A stretch of 64,000 nucleotides of DNA from Actinosynnema sp040640215 (GTDB taxonomy: Bacteria > Actinomycetota > Actinomycetes > Mycobacteriales > Pseudonocardiaceae). Both the position numbers and the translations under genes were made by a program. The stretch spans positions 1 through 64,000 of the forward strand of contig NZ_JBFABG010000013.1 of the NCBI RefSeq assembly GCF_040640215.1, in the 5' to 3' direction. The notes beneath the pieces are model-generated. The model was not told the DNA's origin. It ran no database searches and was given only the letters and a program-made list of their open reading frames with translations. Shown in pieces: positions 23,754 through 32,587 of the stretch (within the stretch, counting starts at the first letter, position 1; the number at the start of each line of letters is the position of its first letter).

Positions 23754-25697
23754 CTACCGCGAGGCGACGCCGTCGTGGATTCGTTGCGCGCCCGGCAGCG
23801 CGACCGCGCCCAGCGTGCTCTCCAACTGCTCCCACCGCGCGACGAGGTTGGTGATCATCAGCATCATGACGTCCGGGAAGGCGTAGAGGAACGTCTTGTA
23901 GCGGTAGTGGTCCAGGAAGTACGCCTCGACCTCGCCCACGGCGGTGACCGTGCTGGTGCGGGCGTTGAAGAACAGGTCGTGGCCGCCCAGCAACGCGCCC
24001 TTGGCCATCGTCGCGTGCTCGTAGATGCCGCCGAAGTCGACGTCCACGTCGCCGGAGTGGATCAGGTAGATCCCGTGGGCGGCGTCGTCCTCGCGGCACA
24101 GGACGTCACCCGGGGAGAAGGTGAGCTCGTCGAACATCGACGCGAGCGTGTCGAGCTCGGTGCCGACCAGCGGCGCGAAGACGCGCACGCCGTAGGGGTC
24201 GACGCTCTCCCGCAGGCAGGCCACGCGCCGCTGGAGCTCCGCGTCGCCGAGGTGGCTCATGCGCATCCCCGCGAAGCGCTTCATCCGGTCGATGTCCCGC
24301 CGCTGCCGGCGGGAGATCTCGGCGGTGGGCGGCCGGTAGAGGGAGCTGTCGCCGCTGATCCGCGCGGCCTCGCGCAAGCCCGACTCGTAGGCGCTGTGGA
24401 CGCAGCCCCAGTGGTGGCTGTTGGTGGCCTCGCCCGCGAAGAAGAGGCTGTCCCCCACCGGTTCGGAGAGGGTGTGCAGGTCCTTCGGCGAGCCGTCGAC
24501 GCCGATGCAGGCGTACGACCCGCGCGCGTACGGGTCGGCGGACCAGGCCGTCCGCGACAGGTGCTCGGGAGCGGGCGCGTCGGGGCCGAACATGTCCCGG
24601 ACCACGGTGGTCGCGTAGTCGGACACCTCCTCGTCGCTCCAGCCCTCCATCTCGCGGCCGAGCGACGCCCCGAGCAGCATCACCAGGGTCGCCCGGCCGT
24701 GCGACTTCCACATGCTGATGACGACCGTGGGGTAGCGGTCGGTCTCCCGGCACAGGTAGCCGAACACGTACTGGTCCGGCGGCCAGAAGGGGGCCCGGTA
24801 GTGCAGGGCGATCTTGTTCAGGGTGCCGAAGCCGAGCCGGGCGACGGCCGTCCGCTTCGCCTCGGGCAGCGGCGGGTCGAAGACGACCGAGCCGGCCTTG
24901 AGCACCCCGAGCGGCAGCGTGACCAGCACGGCGTCCGCCTCGAAGTCCCCGCCGTCGGTGGCCACCAGCGCGGGCCGCCCGGCACCGCCCCGCCCGATCC
25001 GGCGCACGACGTGGCCCAGCCTGACGTCGAGCCCGGCGGCGAGGGCGTCCACGACGGACCGGTAGCCGTCGCGCAGGATGCTGTCCCCGTAGCCGTAGAC
25101 CAGGTAGCCGTCCTCCCAGAACTTGTGCGAGAGCTTGCTCGCGTCCTCCGCGACGTCCTCGCGGAGGATGACGTTCAGGTGGTACCGGATGCCGCGCTCC
25201 TGCTCTTCGCCGAATTCGCGCGCGGCGATGATCCGGTCGACGGCCTCGGCGAGCGAGATGTCGGGGAGTTCGCGCGTCCGGGCGAGTTCGGCCTGTTGTT
25301 CGAGTTCGTGCAGCACGCTGTCGGCGAGTTCGAGCATCTGGTTCTTCAGGGCGTGGCCGATGACCCGCCCGTCCGCGCCGATGAGGCGCAGCCGGTCGAA
25401 ACCGCCGGTGTACGCGCTGTCCCCGCCGACGTAGCTGTAGGGGATCTCCAGGGTCTCCACGAGTTCGGTGACGGGGTTGCCGTCGGTGCCGTGGATCCAG
25501 TGCGCGCCGAGGTCCACCCCGTCCTCGTCGGTCCAGATGCGCCCGCCGACGCGGTCACGCGCCTCCAGGACCGTGACGGGGTGGCCGAGGTCGTGCAGCG
25601 CCCGCGCGGCGGCCAGCCCGGCGATCCCGGCCCCGACCACGAGTACGGACGGCAGACCCGCCGGTGCGTCGTCATTCGCCATGGGGATGTCCCACAT
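23754..25697 (-). CDS. FAD-dependent amine oxidase fused to a cyclic-nucleotide-binding domain
   Basis: 647 residues. Residues 17-455 are a flavin amine oxidase/polyamine oxidase: dinucleotide motif VVGAGIAGLAAARAL, FAD contact EARDRVGGRIWT, and C-terminal FFAGEATNSHHWGCVHSAYESG. After a basic linker (ISRRQRRDIDRMKR), residues about 510-620 are a Crp-like cNMP-binding domain: FSPGDVLCREDDAAHGIYLIHSGDVDV, then ALLGGHDLFFNARTSTVTAV, where the Arg-Thr-Ser of the phosphate-binding cassette is kept but the usual Gly-Glu is altered. Start ATG 25697 has GGAGGAAGG just before it. The product should oxidise an amine under control of a small ligand. It is upstream of, and on the same strand as, the cyclase-like STAND gene (206-bp gap). 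Confidence 0.85.
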   Translation of the reverse strand: MWDIPMANDDAPAGLPSVLVVGAGIAGLAAARALHDLGHPVTVLEARDRVGGRIWTDEDGVDLGAHWIHGTDGNPVTELVETLEIPYSYVGGDSAYTGGFDRLRLIGADGRVIGHALKNQMLELADSVLHELEQQAELARTRELPDISLAEAVDRIIAAREFGEEQERGIRYHLNVILREDVAEDASKLSHKFWEDGYLVYGYGDSILRDGYRSVVDALAAGLDVRLGHVVRRIGRGGAGRPALVATDGGDFEADAVLVTLPLGVLKAGSVVFDPPLPEAKRTAVARLGFGTLNKIALHYRAPFWPPDQYVFGYLCRETDRYPTVVISMWKSHGRATLVMLLGASLGREMEGWSDEEVSDYATTVVRDMFGPDAPAPEHLSRTAWSADPYARGSYACIGVDGSPKDLHTLSEPVGDSLFFAGEATNSHHWGCVHSAYESGLREAARISGDSSLYRPPTAEISRRQRRDIDRMKRFAGMRMSHLGDAELQRRVACLRESVDPYGVRVFAPLVGTELDTLASMFDELTFSPGDVLCREDDAAHGIYLIHSGDVDVDFGGIYEHATMAKGALLGGHDLFFNARTSTVTAVGEVEAYFLDHYRYKTFLYAFPDVMMLMITNLVARWEQLESTLGAVALPGAQRIHDGVASR

Positions 25698-26059
25698 CCT
25701 TCCTCCGCGGAGAAGCGCGGCGCGCGGGACCACCGGCGCACCACTCCGGAAAACCGACGGGAAGACCTCGGACCGAATGCGCGGAGCAAGGGCGTCCGGC
25801 AAGGCGCGACAGCGCTCCGGGCCGGTATTGTGAGCTCGGACAATTCCCCTCGATGAGGGGGCCATGACGGTAGCACAAAGCGCACTTCGGCCAAGTCTCA
25901 CTAAAGAGTGAAAACACTCGAATCGTGAATACGGTAGGTAATCGCAAGCTTATTCGCGCGAGGTTCGGGCCGGGGTTCGGGGCCAGTGCCCGGGACCGCC
26001 GGTGCCGCGCGCTTCCCGGGGTGCCGGGACCGACCCGGCGACCGGAAGGGACCACGCCC
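25698..26059. other. Divergent promoter region, comparatively AT-rich
   Basis: Between the amine oxidase and the APH-like gene. A weak leftward promoter TTGGCC / TACCGT can be placed at about 25870-25895. The stretch 25860-25960 is visibly less GC-rich than the surroundings and holds inverted repeats (25899-25919). Longer frames through here in both directions lack ribosome sites at their first codons. Confidence 0.5.
25899..25919. promoter_or_regulatory. Nested inverted repeats upstream of the amine oxidase gene
   Basis: GAGTGAAAACACTC (25906-25919; 5-bp arms, 4-bp centre) overlaps CACTAAAGAGTG (25899-25910; 4-bp arms), giving three alternating CACT/GAGTG half-sites at regular spacing. Position just upstream of the inferred -35 fits an activator or repressor site for the amine oxidase gene. 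Confidence 0.5.
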
Positions 26060-26974
26060 GTGAACCCGCGAGTCGAGACCCTCCCCCGACACCTCACCGC
26101 CGAACTCGAACGACGGCTCGGCCGGACCGTGGCCGCCGTGCACCCCGCCCCCGGTGTGTACGCCTCCGACTTCGCCGCCGTCCTCACCCTCGCCGGGGCG
26201 TCCGCCGTCTTCGTGAAGGCGACCCGGCACCGGCACCGGGCCGACTACCGCACCGAAGCCGCGGTCGCGAGCGCGCTGCCGCGCGAACTCGCCACGCCCC
26301 GGTTGCGTTGCTGGTTCGAGCGCGCCGGCTGGATCGTGCTGTGCTTCGACGCCGTGGCCGGCGCGCCACCGGCCCAGCCGTGGCGGCCGGGCAACGTCGC
26401 CGCCGTCCTCGCCTCCCTCGCACACCGCGCGCGCCTGCTCACCCCCAGCCCGCTCCGGGCCCTGCGCGGCCTGCCGGAGCTGATGGCCGGCACCGGCAGG
26501 TTCACCGTCTGGCGCGACCTCGCGGCGGGCCGCCCGCGCGCCCTGTCCCCCGACCGGCCGACCCCCTGGCAGGCCGACCACCTGCACCACCTGGCCGAGC
26601 GGGAGGCGCGCCGGGCATCGGCCGTGGCCGGGACGAGCCTGCTGCACTTCGACCCGCGCGCCGACAACTACCTGATCGACGCCGCCGGGCGGGCCCGGGT
26701 GGTCGACTGGAGCCGCGCGTGCCTCGGCGCGCCGTGGGTGGACCTGGCCACGTTCCTGCCCTCGGCCGCGACCGACGGGCACGACCCGGAACGGCTCTTC
26801 GCCACCCACCCCGCCGGGGCCGACGTCCCGCCGGACGACCTCGACGCCTACCTCGCGGCCCTGGCCGGCCACTGGGCCGACGTCGTGCACCGGCCGGGCC
26901 GCCCGGTGGCTGCGCCGACGGGCGCAGCGGTCAGTCCAGGTTCTTCCGGAGCCCTTCGAGGTAGCGGTCCATGA
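26060..26974 (+). CDS. Aminoglycoside phosphotransferase (APH)-fold kinase
   Basis: 304 residues from GTG 26060 behind GGAAGGG. Kinase-like features: Lys53 in AVFVKATRH for ATP phosphates, the Brenner motif HFDPRADN (His196, Asp198, Asn203) and the metal-binding VVDWS (Asp216). The family includes antibiotic kinases, choline/homoserine/fructosamine kinases and many orphan small-molecule kinases. Nothing nearby indicates aminoglycoside production or self-resistance, so the substrate is open. The 3' end overlaps the convergent lipase gene by 44 nt; the frame past the kinase fold encodes a disordered Pro/Gly/Ser tail. Confidence 0.85.
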   Translation: MNPRVETLPRHLTAELERRLGRTVAAVHPAPGVYASDFAAVLTLAGASAVFVKATRHRHRADYRTEAAVASALPRELATPRLRCWFERAGWIVLCFDAVAGAPPAQPWRPGNVAAVLASLAHRARLLTPSPLRALRGLPELMAGTGRFTVWRDLAAGRPRALSPDRPTPWQADHLHHLAEREARRASAVAGTSLLHFDPRADNYLIDAAGRARVVDWSRACLGAPWVDLATFLPSAATDGHDPERLFATHPAGADVPPDDLDAYLAALAGHWADVVHRPGRPVAAPTGAAVSPGSSGALRGSGP

Positions 26975-27749
26975 GGTGGTCGCGGACGCCGTCGCTCGCC
27001 GGGGCGAAGGCGTCGGCGGTCAGGCCCTTGGCCCGGTCGGCGAGCCCGCCGAGGGTGGACACCCGGTCGCGGAGCCGGCCGTCCGAGTCGATGTAGTGCA
27101 GGGTCCGCACGTGGTGGAACGCGGGCTCGGGCGGGACCTGGGCGACGATGTCGTTGTTGTTGACGAACCGGTGGGTGCGGTCGCCGAACGCCTCGTCGTG
27201 GGCGTCGGCCAGGGTCCGGTCGCAGACGCGCGGCTGGCCGAAGGTGTACACGCCGTCGGCGAGCAGGCGCGGTTCCTCGAAGTTCAACCGCATCGCGGCC
27301 AGCGCGGCCAGCGCCCCGCCGAGGCTGTGGCCGGTGAACCAGATCGTCTGCCCGTCGTCCAGGAAGTCGGCGATCGCGTCGCGCACCTGCGGGTAGATCG
27401 ACTGGAGCGCTTCGCCGAAGCCGTAGTGGATGAAGCCCTTGTCGGCCGGTCCGGGCCAGGGCGGGGTGGTGCTGTCGGAGAGCCAGTCCTGGATCTTCAC
27501 CGGTTCCGTGCCCCGGAACGCGGTGATGATCATGTCGTCGCTCGCCGCGGTGAACGCCTGGGTGTCCTCCAGCGGGAACGGCGGCCGGAACGTCGTCTCG
27601 TGGTGGCGGACCCGGTCGAAGCCCCAGTCCCGCACGGTCGCCTCCACCACGTCCGGCGGTTCGTAGGCGAGCTTGGCGGCCTCGGCCATCCGGTACGCCT
27701 GCCGGACGCTGTACCCCTTGGCGGTGTGGTCGAAAGTCTGGACCGGCAT
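26931..27749 (-). CDS. Class 3 lipase
   Basis: 272 residues. Lipase_3 (alpha/beta hydrolase) pattern: TAFRGTEPVKIQDWLSD near 77-92 gives the oxyanion region, nucleophile Ser142 in FTGHSLGGALAAL, Asp200 in FVNNNDIVAQVP and a late His in VRDHLMDRYL. No signal peptide or lipobox, so it appears cytoplasmic or released by another route. Class 3 lipases act on mono- and diacylglycerols or phospholipids. It stands alone, convergent with the APH-like gene. Confidence 0.92.
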   Translation of the reverse strand: MPVQTFDHTAKGYSVRQAYRMAEAAKLAYEPPDVVEATVRDWGFDRVRHHETTFRPPFPLEDTQAFTAASDDMIITAFRGTEPVKIQDWLSDSTTPPWPGPADKGFIHYGFGEALQSIYPQVRDAIADFLDDGQTIWFTGHSLGGALAALAAMRLNFEEPRLLADGVYTFGQPRVCDRTLADAHDEAFGDRTHRFVNNNDIVAQVPPEPAFHHVRTLHYIDSDGRLRDRVSTLGGLADRAKGLTADAFAPASDGVRDHLMDRYLEGLRKNLD

Positions 27750-27925
27750 CGTCGACCTCCTTGAGCTCCGTTGACGAGGTGCCGGTCTCCGTTCTAGTGG
27801 AGGTGACAGGTGCGGTTGCGCTCATCCGGGCATCAACCACTCACTGGTGTGACGACCACACCCGTTCGTGCCGGCCCTTTCGCGCTCCGCGCGGCCGAGA
27901 ACCCACGACGCCGTCCGCCGTGCGG

Positions 27926-27959
27926 GGTGTTCCGGGCCGCACGAGCGGCCCGGAACACC
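27926..27959. terminator. Strong hairpin terminator after the GH13 gene
   Basis: GGTGTTCCGGGCCGC pairs perfectly with GCGGCCCGGAACACC (15 bp) around the loop ACGA, beginning 4 bp past the GH13 stop codon. No T tract but exceptionally stable. Confidence 0.8.
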
Positions 27960-27963
27960 ACGA

Positions 27964-29496
27964 CTACCCGGCCACCTCGGCACGCAGCCAGCGGCAGCCG
28001 TACGGCTCCAGCGTGATCTTCGCCTCGGCGGGCGCGCCCGTGAGGACGTCGGTGAAGACGCCGTCCACACTGGACAGATCGACCTTCACCTTGGTGTCGC
28101 CGAGGTTGTGCGCGACGACCACGGTGCCACCGTCGATGTCGCAGCGGTGCGCGAAGACGGCGGCCTCGGGGCTGTCGATCACCTGGAACTTGCCCCACGC
28201 CAGTTCCGGGCACTCCCGGTAGCGCTCGACCAGCAGCCGCACCCACGCCAGCAACGAGTCCGGGTCGTAGCGCTGCTCGTCCGCCGCGTCCCACCACATC
28301 GGCGTGCGCACCGAAAGGCGGTCCTCCTGCGAGAGGTCCTCGACCATGCCCACCTCCTCGCCGTAGAACAGCACCGGCGTGCCGGGCAGCGAGAACAGCA
28401 GGCTGTAGACCATCTTCGTGCGCTGCGGGTCGCCCATCATGGACGGCAGGCGGCGGCGCAGGCCCCGGCCGTAGAGCTGCATGTCCTCGTCCGGGCCGAA
28501 CGCGGCGAACACCTCCTGCCGCTCGGGCTCGGTCAGCTTGTCCAGGATCAGCTCGTCGTGGTTGCGCACGAACGTCGCCCAGTGGCAGTCGCGGGGCGGC
28601 TGGGGGCGTTCCTTGAGCGCGTGGGCCAGCGGGCTGGCGTCCTTGCGCGCCAACGACAAGTACATCTGCTGCATGCCGATGAAGTCGAAGCACATGTGCA
28701 GCTCGTCGCCCACGCCGTCGGACCCGCCGAAGTAGGCCATCGCGTCGGTGTAGGGCAGGTTGACCTCGCCCAGCAGCACGCCCTCGCCGTTGCGGCGGGA
28801 CAGGAACGCCCTCAGGTCGCACAGGTAGTCGTGCGGATCGGGCAGGTCTTCCACCGGGGCTTCGAGCAGGAACGGCACCGCGTCGACCCGGAACCCGGAC
28901 AGCCCCAGCTCCATCCAGAACCCCATCACCCGGGCGATCTCGTCGCGCACCTCGGGGTTGGCCACGTTGAGGTCCGGCTGGTGCTTGTAGAAGCGGTGCA
29001 GGAAGTACTGCTTCGTCTTCTTGTCCAGCTCCCACAAGGACTTCTCCTTGTCGGGGAACACCACGCCCTGCTCGGCGTCGGCCGGCGGCTCGTCGCGCCA
29101 CACGTACCAGTCCCGGCGCGGGTGGTCGCGCGAGGAGCGGGCCTCCTGGAACCACGGGTGCTGGTCGGAGGTGTGGTTGACCACCAGGTCGGCGATCACC
29201 CGCATGCCCCGGTCCTTCGCGGTGCGGACGAACTCCACGAAGTCGCCCAGCGTGCCCAGGCGCGGGTCGACGCCGTAGAAGTCGGTGATGTCGTAGCCGT
29301 CGTCCCGGTCCGGGGTGGGGTAGAACGGCATCAGCCACAGGCAGGTGACGCCGAGGCGGTGCAGGTGGTCGATCTTGTCGATCAGACCGCGGAAGTCGCC
29401 GTGCCCGTCACCGTCGGAGTCGTGGAAGGTCTCCACGTCCAGGCAGTAGACGACGGCGTTCTTCCACCACAGGTCCGCGGTCTGGGTGAGCTTCAT
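27964..29496 (-). CDS. GH13 alpha-amylase family protein (trehalose-synthase-like)
   Basis: 510 residues. (beta/alpha)8 barrel with conserved GH13 regions: VIADLVVNHTS, GFRVDAVPFL (nucleophile Asp), LLGEVNLPYT (acid/base Glu) and FVRNHDEL (third Asp), followed by a C-terminal beta domain. The N-terminus DLWWKNAVVYCLDVETF and the spacing resemble trehalose synthase/maltose-isomerising enzymes more than secreted amylases; there is no signal peptide. No maltokinase is fused or adjacent. ATG 29496 overlaps the stop of the flavin oxidoreductase gene as ATGA, so the two enzymes are made together, a pairing I recognise from other actinomycetes. Confidence 0.9.
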   Translation of the reverse strand: MKLTQTADLWWKNAVVYCLDVETFHDSDGDGHGDFRGLIDKIDHLHRLGVTCLWLMPFYPTPDRDDGYDITDFYGVDPRLGTLGDFVEFVRTAKDRGMRVIADLVVNHTSDQHPWFQEARSSRDHPRRDWYVWRDEPPADAEQGVVFPDKEKSLWELDKKTKQYFLHRFYKHQPDLNVANPEVRDEIARVMGFWMELGLSGFRVDAVPFLLEAPVEDLPDPHDYLCDLRAFLSRRNGEGVLLGEVNLPYTDAMAYFGGSDGVGDELHMCFDFIGMQQMYLSLARKDASPLAHALKERPQPPRDCHWATFVRNHDELILDKLTEPERQEVFAAFGPDEDMQLYGRGLRRRLPSMMGDPQRTKMVYSLLFSLPGTPVLFYGEEVGMVEDLSQEDRLSVRTPMWWDAADEQRYDPDSLLAWVRLLVERYRECPELAWGKFQVIDSPEAAVFAHRCDIDGGTVVVAHNLGDTKVKVDLSSVDGVFTDVLTGAPAEAKITLEPYGCRWLRAEVAG

Positions 29497-30452
29497 CGCC
29501 GCACCTCCGGCAGCACGTGCTCGCCGAACGCGTCGAGGAACTCGTCCTGCTCCTGGCCCACGTGGTGGAGGTAGAGCTCGTCGAAGCCCAGGTCGGCGTA
29601 CTCGCGCAGGATCTCGGCGTGCCGGCCCAGGTCGGCGGACACGTTCACGGTCTGCCGCACGCGCTCGGGCGTGACGTGCTCGGACAGCACGTCGAAGTGC
29701 TCGGCGGTGTCGAGGTCCCAGCACACCGGCGGTCCGAACACGTTGCCGCGCCACTGGTCGTGGGCGACCGCCTCGGCGCGGTCCGCGTCCGGGGCCCAGC
29801 TCAGGTGCACCTGGAGGGCGAGCTTCCCGATGCCACCGGCCCCCCGGTAGGCGTCGACCAGCGCGCGCAGGTGGTCTACCGGGGCGTTCACCGTGACCAG
29901 GCCGTCCGCCCAGTCCGCGCACCACCCGGCCGTCTCGGCGCTGACCGCCGCGCCGATCAGCTTCGGCGGCTCCTCCGGTCGGGTCCAGAGCTTCGCGCGG
30001 TCGACGGTGACGAGGCCGTCGTGGCTGACCTCCTCGCCGGCGAGCAGGGCCCGGATCACGTCGACGCACTCCCGCAGCCGGGCGGACCGCAGGTCCTTGC
30101 GCGGCCAGCGCTCGCCGGTGATGTGCTCGTTGCTGGCCTCACCGGTGCCCAGGGCGGCCCAGAACCGGCCCGGGTACATCGCCCCGAGCGTGCCGATGGC
30201 CTGCGCGATGATCGCCGGGTGGTACCGCTGACCAGGGGCGTTGACGACGCCGAAGGGAAGGCTGGTGGCTTGGAGCGCGGCACCCAGCCAGGACCAGGCG
30301 AACCCCGACTGCCCTTGACGCGCGCTCCACGGCGAGAAGTGGTCGGAGCACATGGCGGCGTCGAAGCCGACCTCCTCGGCCCGGCGGACCGCGTCCAGCA
30401 GCCGTGACGGGTGTATCTGCTCGTGCGAGGCGTGCACACCTATGACGGTCAT
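29493..30452 (-). CDS. LLM-class oxidoreductase (non-F420 TIGR03885-like)
   Basis: 319 residues of luciferase-like barrel: HASHEQIHPSRLLDAVRRAEEVGFDAAMCSDHF at the start, LPFGVVNAPGQRYHP, FWAALGTGEASNEHITG, and a C-terminal GFDELYLHHVGQEQDEFLDAFG. This matches my memory of the TIGR03885 family, described as probable flavin but not F420 enzymes. Translationally coupled to the GH13 gene downstream. Its role beside a trehalose-synthase-like enzyme is unknown. Upstream, 266 bp without a gene separate it from the GNAT gene. Confidence 0.88.
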   Translation of the reverse strand: MTVIGVHASHEQIHPSRLLDAVRRAEEVGFDAAMCSDHFSPWSARQGQSGFAWSWLGAALQATSLPFGVVNAPGQRYHPAIIAQAIGTLGAMYPGRFWAALGTGEASNEHITGERWPRKDLRSARLRECVDVIRALLAGEEVSHDGLVTVDRAKLWTRPEEPPKLIGAAVSAETAGWCADWADGLVTVNAPVDHLRALVDAYRGAGGIGKLALQVHLSWAPDADRAEAVAHDQWRGNVFGPPVCWDLDTAEHFDVLSEHVTPERVRQTVNVSADLGRHAEILREYADLGFDELYLHHVGQEQDEFLDAFGEHVLPEVRR

Positions 30453-30718
30453 ACCGGGACACGTACCCCCGACACGACCGGGTGACACCGATCGCGGCGC
30501 ACGGAAATGCCCGGAACGTCCGGTGCGGTGATCAGGTGGCTCGCGGGACGCGGTCCGGCTCCTCGGGCGCGGACGCCCGCCGACCACCACCCGTGGACCA
30601 TTGATCACTGCGCGTCGATCACCGAGCAGTGACCACCGTGCTTTGACCATCGCGCGTCGCGTCCACTGTGGAAGCGTTCGTCGCGCCGAACCCGGCGGGC
30701 GGGCCGGGACGCGTGCGG

Positions 30719-31207
30719 TCAGATGGGCTTCTCCAGCAGCACGTTCACCCAGCCGCGCCCGTAGACCAGTTCTCCGACCTCCCGGAAGCCCAGGTCCGCG
30801 TAGTAGCGGCGAAGTCGTGCGTTGTGCGCCACGCAGTCCAACCGCAGCAGGCCGGCCCCGGCCCGGCGACCGTGCTCGGCGACCCAGGCGAGCAGGCGAC
30901 TGCCGAGCCCGGTACCCGCGTGACCGCGATCGGTCACCAGGCCGTGCACGTAGGCCGCGAAGGTGTTCTCCGCGCGCCACACCGCCTCGTCCGACCACAG
31001 CAGCCGGAACGCGCCGCACGCCGCGTCGCCCGCCCGCGCCACGTACCACTGCCCGGCCTCGATCTGCTTCCGGACCTCGACGAGCTCCAGCCCGCCGGGC
31101 GGCCACTGCTCGATGTCGCGCCCGGCCAGCCAGTCCTCGGCACCTCGCCGCAACCGCAGGACCTCGCCCGCGTCCTCCACGGTCGCCTGCCCGATCGACA
31201 TCTCCAC
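30719..31207 (-). CDS. GNAT family N-acetyltransferase
   Basis: 162 residues (GTG 31207, or ATG two codons later which has GTGGAG in front). Acetyl-CoA loop VTDRGHAGTGLGSRLLAWV is the GNAT motif A (R/Q-x-x-G-x-G/A equivalent), followed by LLRLDCVAHNARLRRYYADLGFREVGE, motif B. Substrate unknown: small amines, antibiotics or protein N-termini are all possible. It is a single-gene unit on the minus strand. Confidence 0.9.
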   Translation of the reverse strand: MEMSIGQATVEDAGEVLRLRRGAEDWLAGRDIEQWPPGGLELVEVRKQIEAGQWYVARAGDAACGAFRLLWSDEAVWRAENTFAAYVHGLVTDRGHAGTGLGSRLLAWVAEHGRRAGAGLLRLDCVAHNARLRRYYADLGFREVGELVYGRGWVNVLLEKPI

Positions 31208-31387
31208 GAACGGCCACGCTACCCCAGCCGCCGGTGGCGGCCGTCGTGGCGGAGAACCCGGTGCGGACCGCGTGACCAGGGGCGGACCACCGGCCGGGAG
31301 CCGGTCGCGGTGATCCTTCCGGGTAGGCGGCCTCGATCTCCCAGCGCCGGCGGGTGGAGCGCGACGGGGTGGCGTGCGGGGTGGGGG

Positions 31388-32587
31388 TCACCGTGTTGTC
31401 GGCGTCGACCACCCGGGGGCGAGGTCGAGCAGCGCGGCGATCAGCGCGCCCCGCCACCACGCCTGGTCGTGACCGCCGTGGTATTCGGCTGTGGACACCC
31501 GGTGTCCCCGCTCGGTCAACGCGTCCCGCACCCGTGCCACGATCGGCGGCATCCCCCACTCCTGGTCGCCCACCTGGAGGACCACCCGCACCGCGCGGTC
31601 CGGTTCCGGGCAGTGGGACAGCCAGCCGGTGCCGGAGTCGTCGCCGGGCCACCAGAAGGAACCCGACTGCGCCACCGCTGTGCCGAACCGGTCGGGCCGG
31701 CACAGGGCCGCGTGCACGGCGGCCAGTCCGCCGAAGCTCTGCCCCGCCACGGTGGTCCGCTCCGGGTCGGGCGGCAGGCCGAGTTCGTCCAGCACGGCGA
31801 CGAGGCGGTCCGGGTAGTCCGGGTGGCACGTCAGGTCGGCGGTCCGGCCGGACGCGGACGGACCGACCAGGACGGTGGTCAGCCTCGGCAGCCGGCCGGA
31901 CTCGGCCAGCGCCTCCAGCGTCGGTGCGATGGGGTGCTCCCGCGCCCACACGTCCCCGTCGAGCAGCACCAGCACCGGCTCCCCGCCGCCGACCGGGCCG
32001 TGCACCCAGACCGGGCGGTCGCCGGGCAGCTCGCGCGGCGGCGGCGCGTCGGCGTCGACCCAGAACTGCCCGGGAGCCGCGTCCAGCTCCGCGACCGAGA
32101 ACGTCCGCCCGCTGTGCCGGCCGCGCAGCGGCGTGCGGTTGAAGGGGTCGGGCCCGGCGTGCCGGAGCAACTCGTCGCGGTGCCGCCGGCCGCTCACCGC
32201 GGGCGGCTCGGTCAGCGGACCCAGCAGGTAGGAGCACCGCCAGTCGGCGCGCAGCCGGAACGTCGCGTGCCAGACGTCCGTGCCGGGGAGGCGGGTCAAC
32301 GACGTCGCCGCGAGGTCGTCGTAGTCGGTGAACTTGTTGGCGTGCAGCACGACCGCGCGTGCCGGGCGGCCCGCCACCGGGCGGTCGCGCCACAGGAACG
32401 TCACCGCGCGGTGGTCGGGGTCCCCGAGCGGGTCCGGCTCGACCAGCGGCGTGCCCGACTCCGCGACCCGCCGCCAGAACCGCCCGGTCGGTCCCGGGCG
32501 CAGGCCCGCGACGAGCCGGGAGGGCACCGCCGTGACCGGTTCCGCGCGCGGGAAGTCCGGCCGGCGGCCCGCCGACCCGGGTGTCAC
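31388..32587 (-). CDS. Enterochelin esterase-like hydrolase (Fes family)
   Basis: 399 residues from GTG 32587, which overlaps the stop of the preceding gene as GTGA. Residues 1-170 match the Fes N-terminal domain (RAVTFLWRD, DVWHATFRLRADWRCSYLL, DPFNRTPLRGRHS); the C-terminal alpha/beta hydrolase has the nucleophile in AGQSFGGLAAVHAAL and a His in EYHGGHDQAWWRG. Fes enzymes cleave ferric trilactone siderophores in the cytoplasm to free iron. No siderophore synthesis or uptake genes are in the window, so it may act on a xenosiderophore or another ester. Confidence 0.88.
   Translation of the reverse strand: MTPGSAGRRPDFPRAEPVTAVPSRLVAGLRPGPTGRFWRRVAESGTPLVEPDPLGDPDHRAVTFLWRDRPVAGRPARAVVLHANKFTDYDDLAATSLTRLPGTDVWHATFRLRADWRCSYLLGPLTEPPAVSGRRHRDELLRHAGPDPFNRTPLRGRHSGRTFSVAELDAAPGQFWVDADAPPPRELPGDRPVWVHGPVGGGEPVLVLLDGDVWAREHPIAPTLEALAESGRLPRLTTVLVGPSASGRTADLTCHPDYPDRLVAVLDELGLPPDPERTTVAGQSFGGLAAVHAALCRPDRFGTAVAQSGSFWWPGDDSGTGWLSHCPEPDRAVRVVLQVGDQEWGMPPIVARVRDALTERGHRVSTAEYHGGHDQAWWRGALIAALLDLAPGWSTPTTR

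Noticed and set aside
21919..24099. Extended STAND protein beginning inside the amine oxidase gene
   Set aside because: The extension has no domain and the ribosome site is at 23547/23541.
20624..25697. Declaring the STAND/TPR/amine oxidase genes an antiphage system
   Set aside because: No neighbouring defence genes or mobile context; kept as a hypothesis only.
26060..26974. Aminoglycoside resistance gene
   Set aside because: APH fold only; no resistance or biosynthetic context and many orphan kinases share these motifs.
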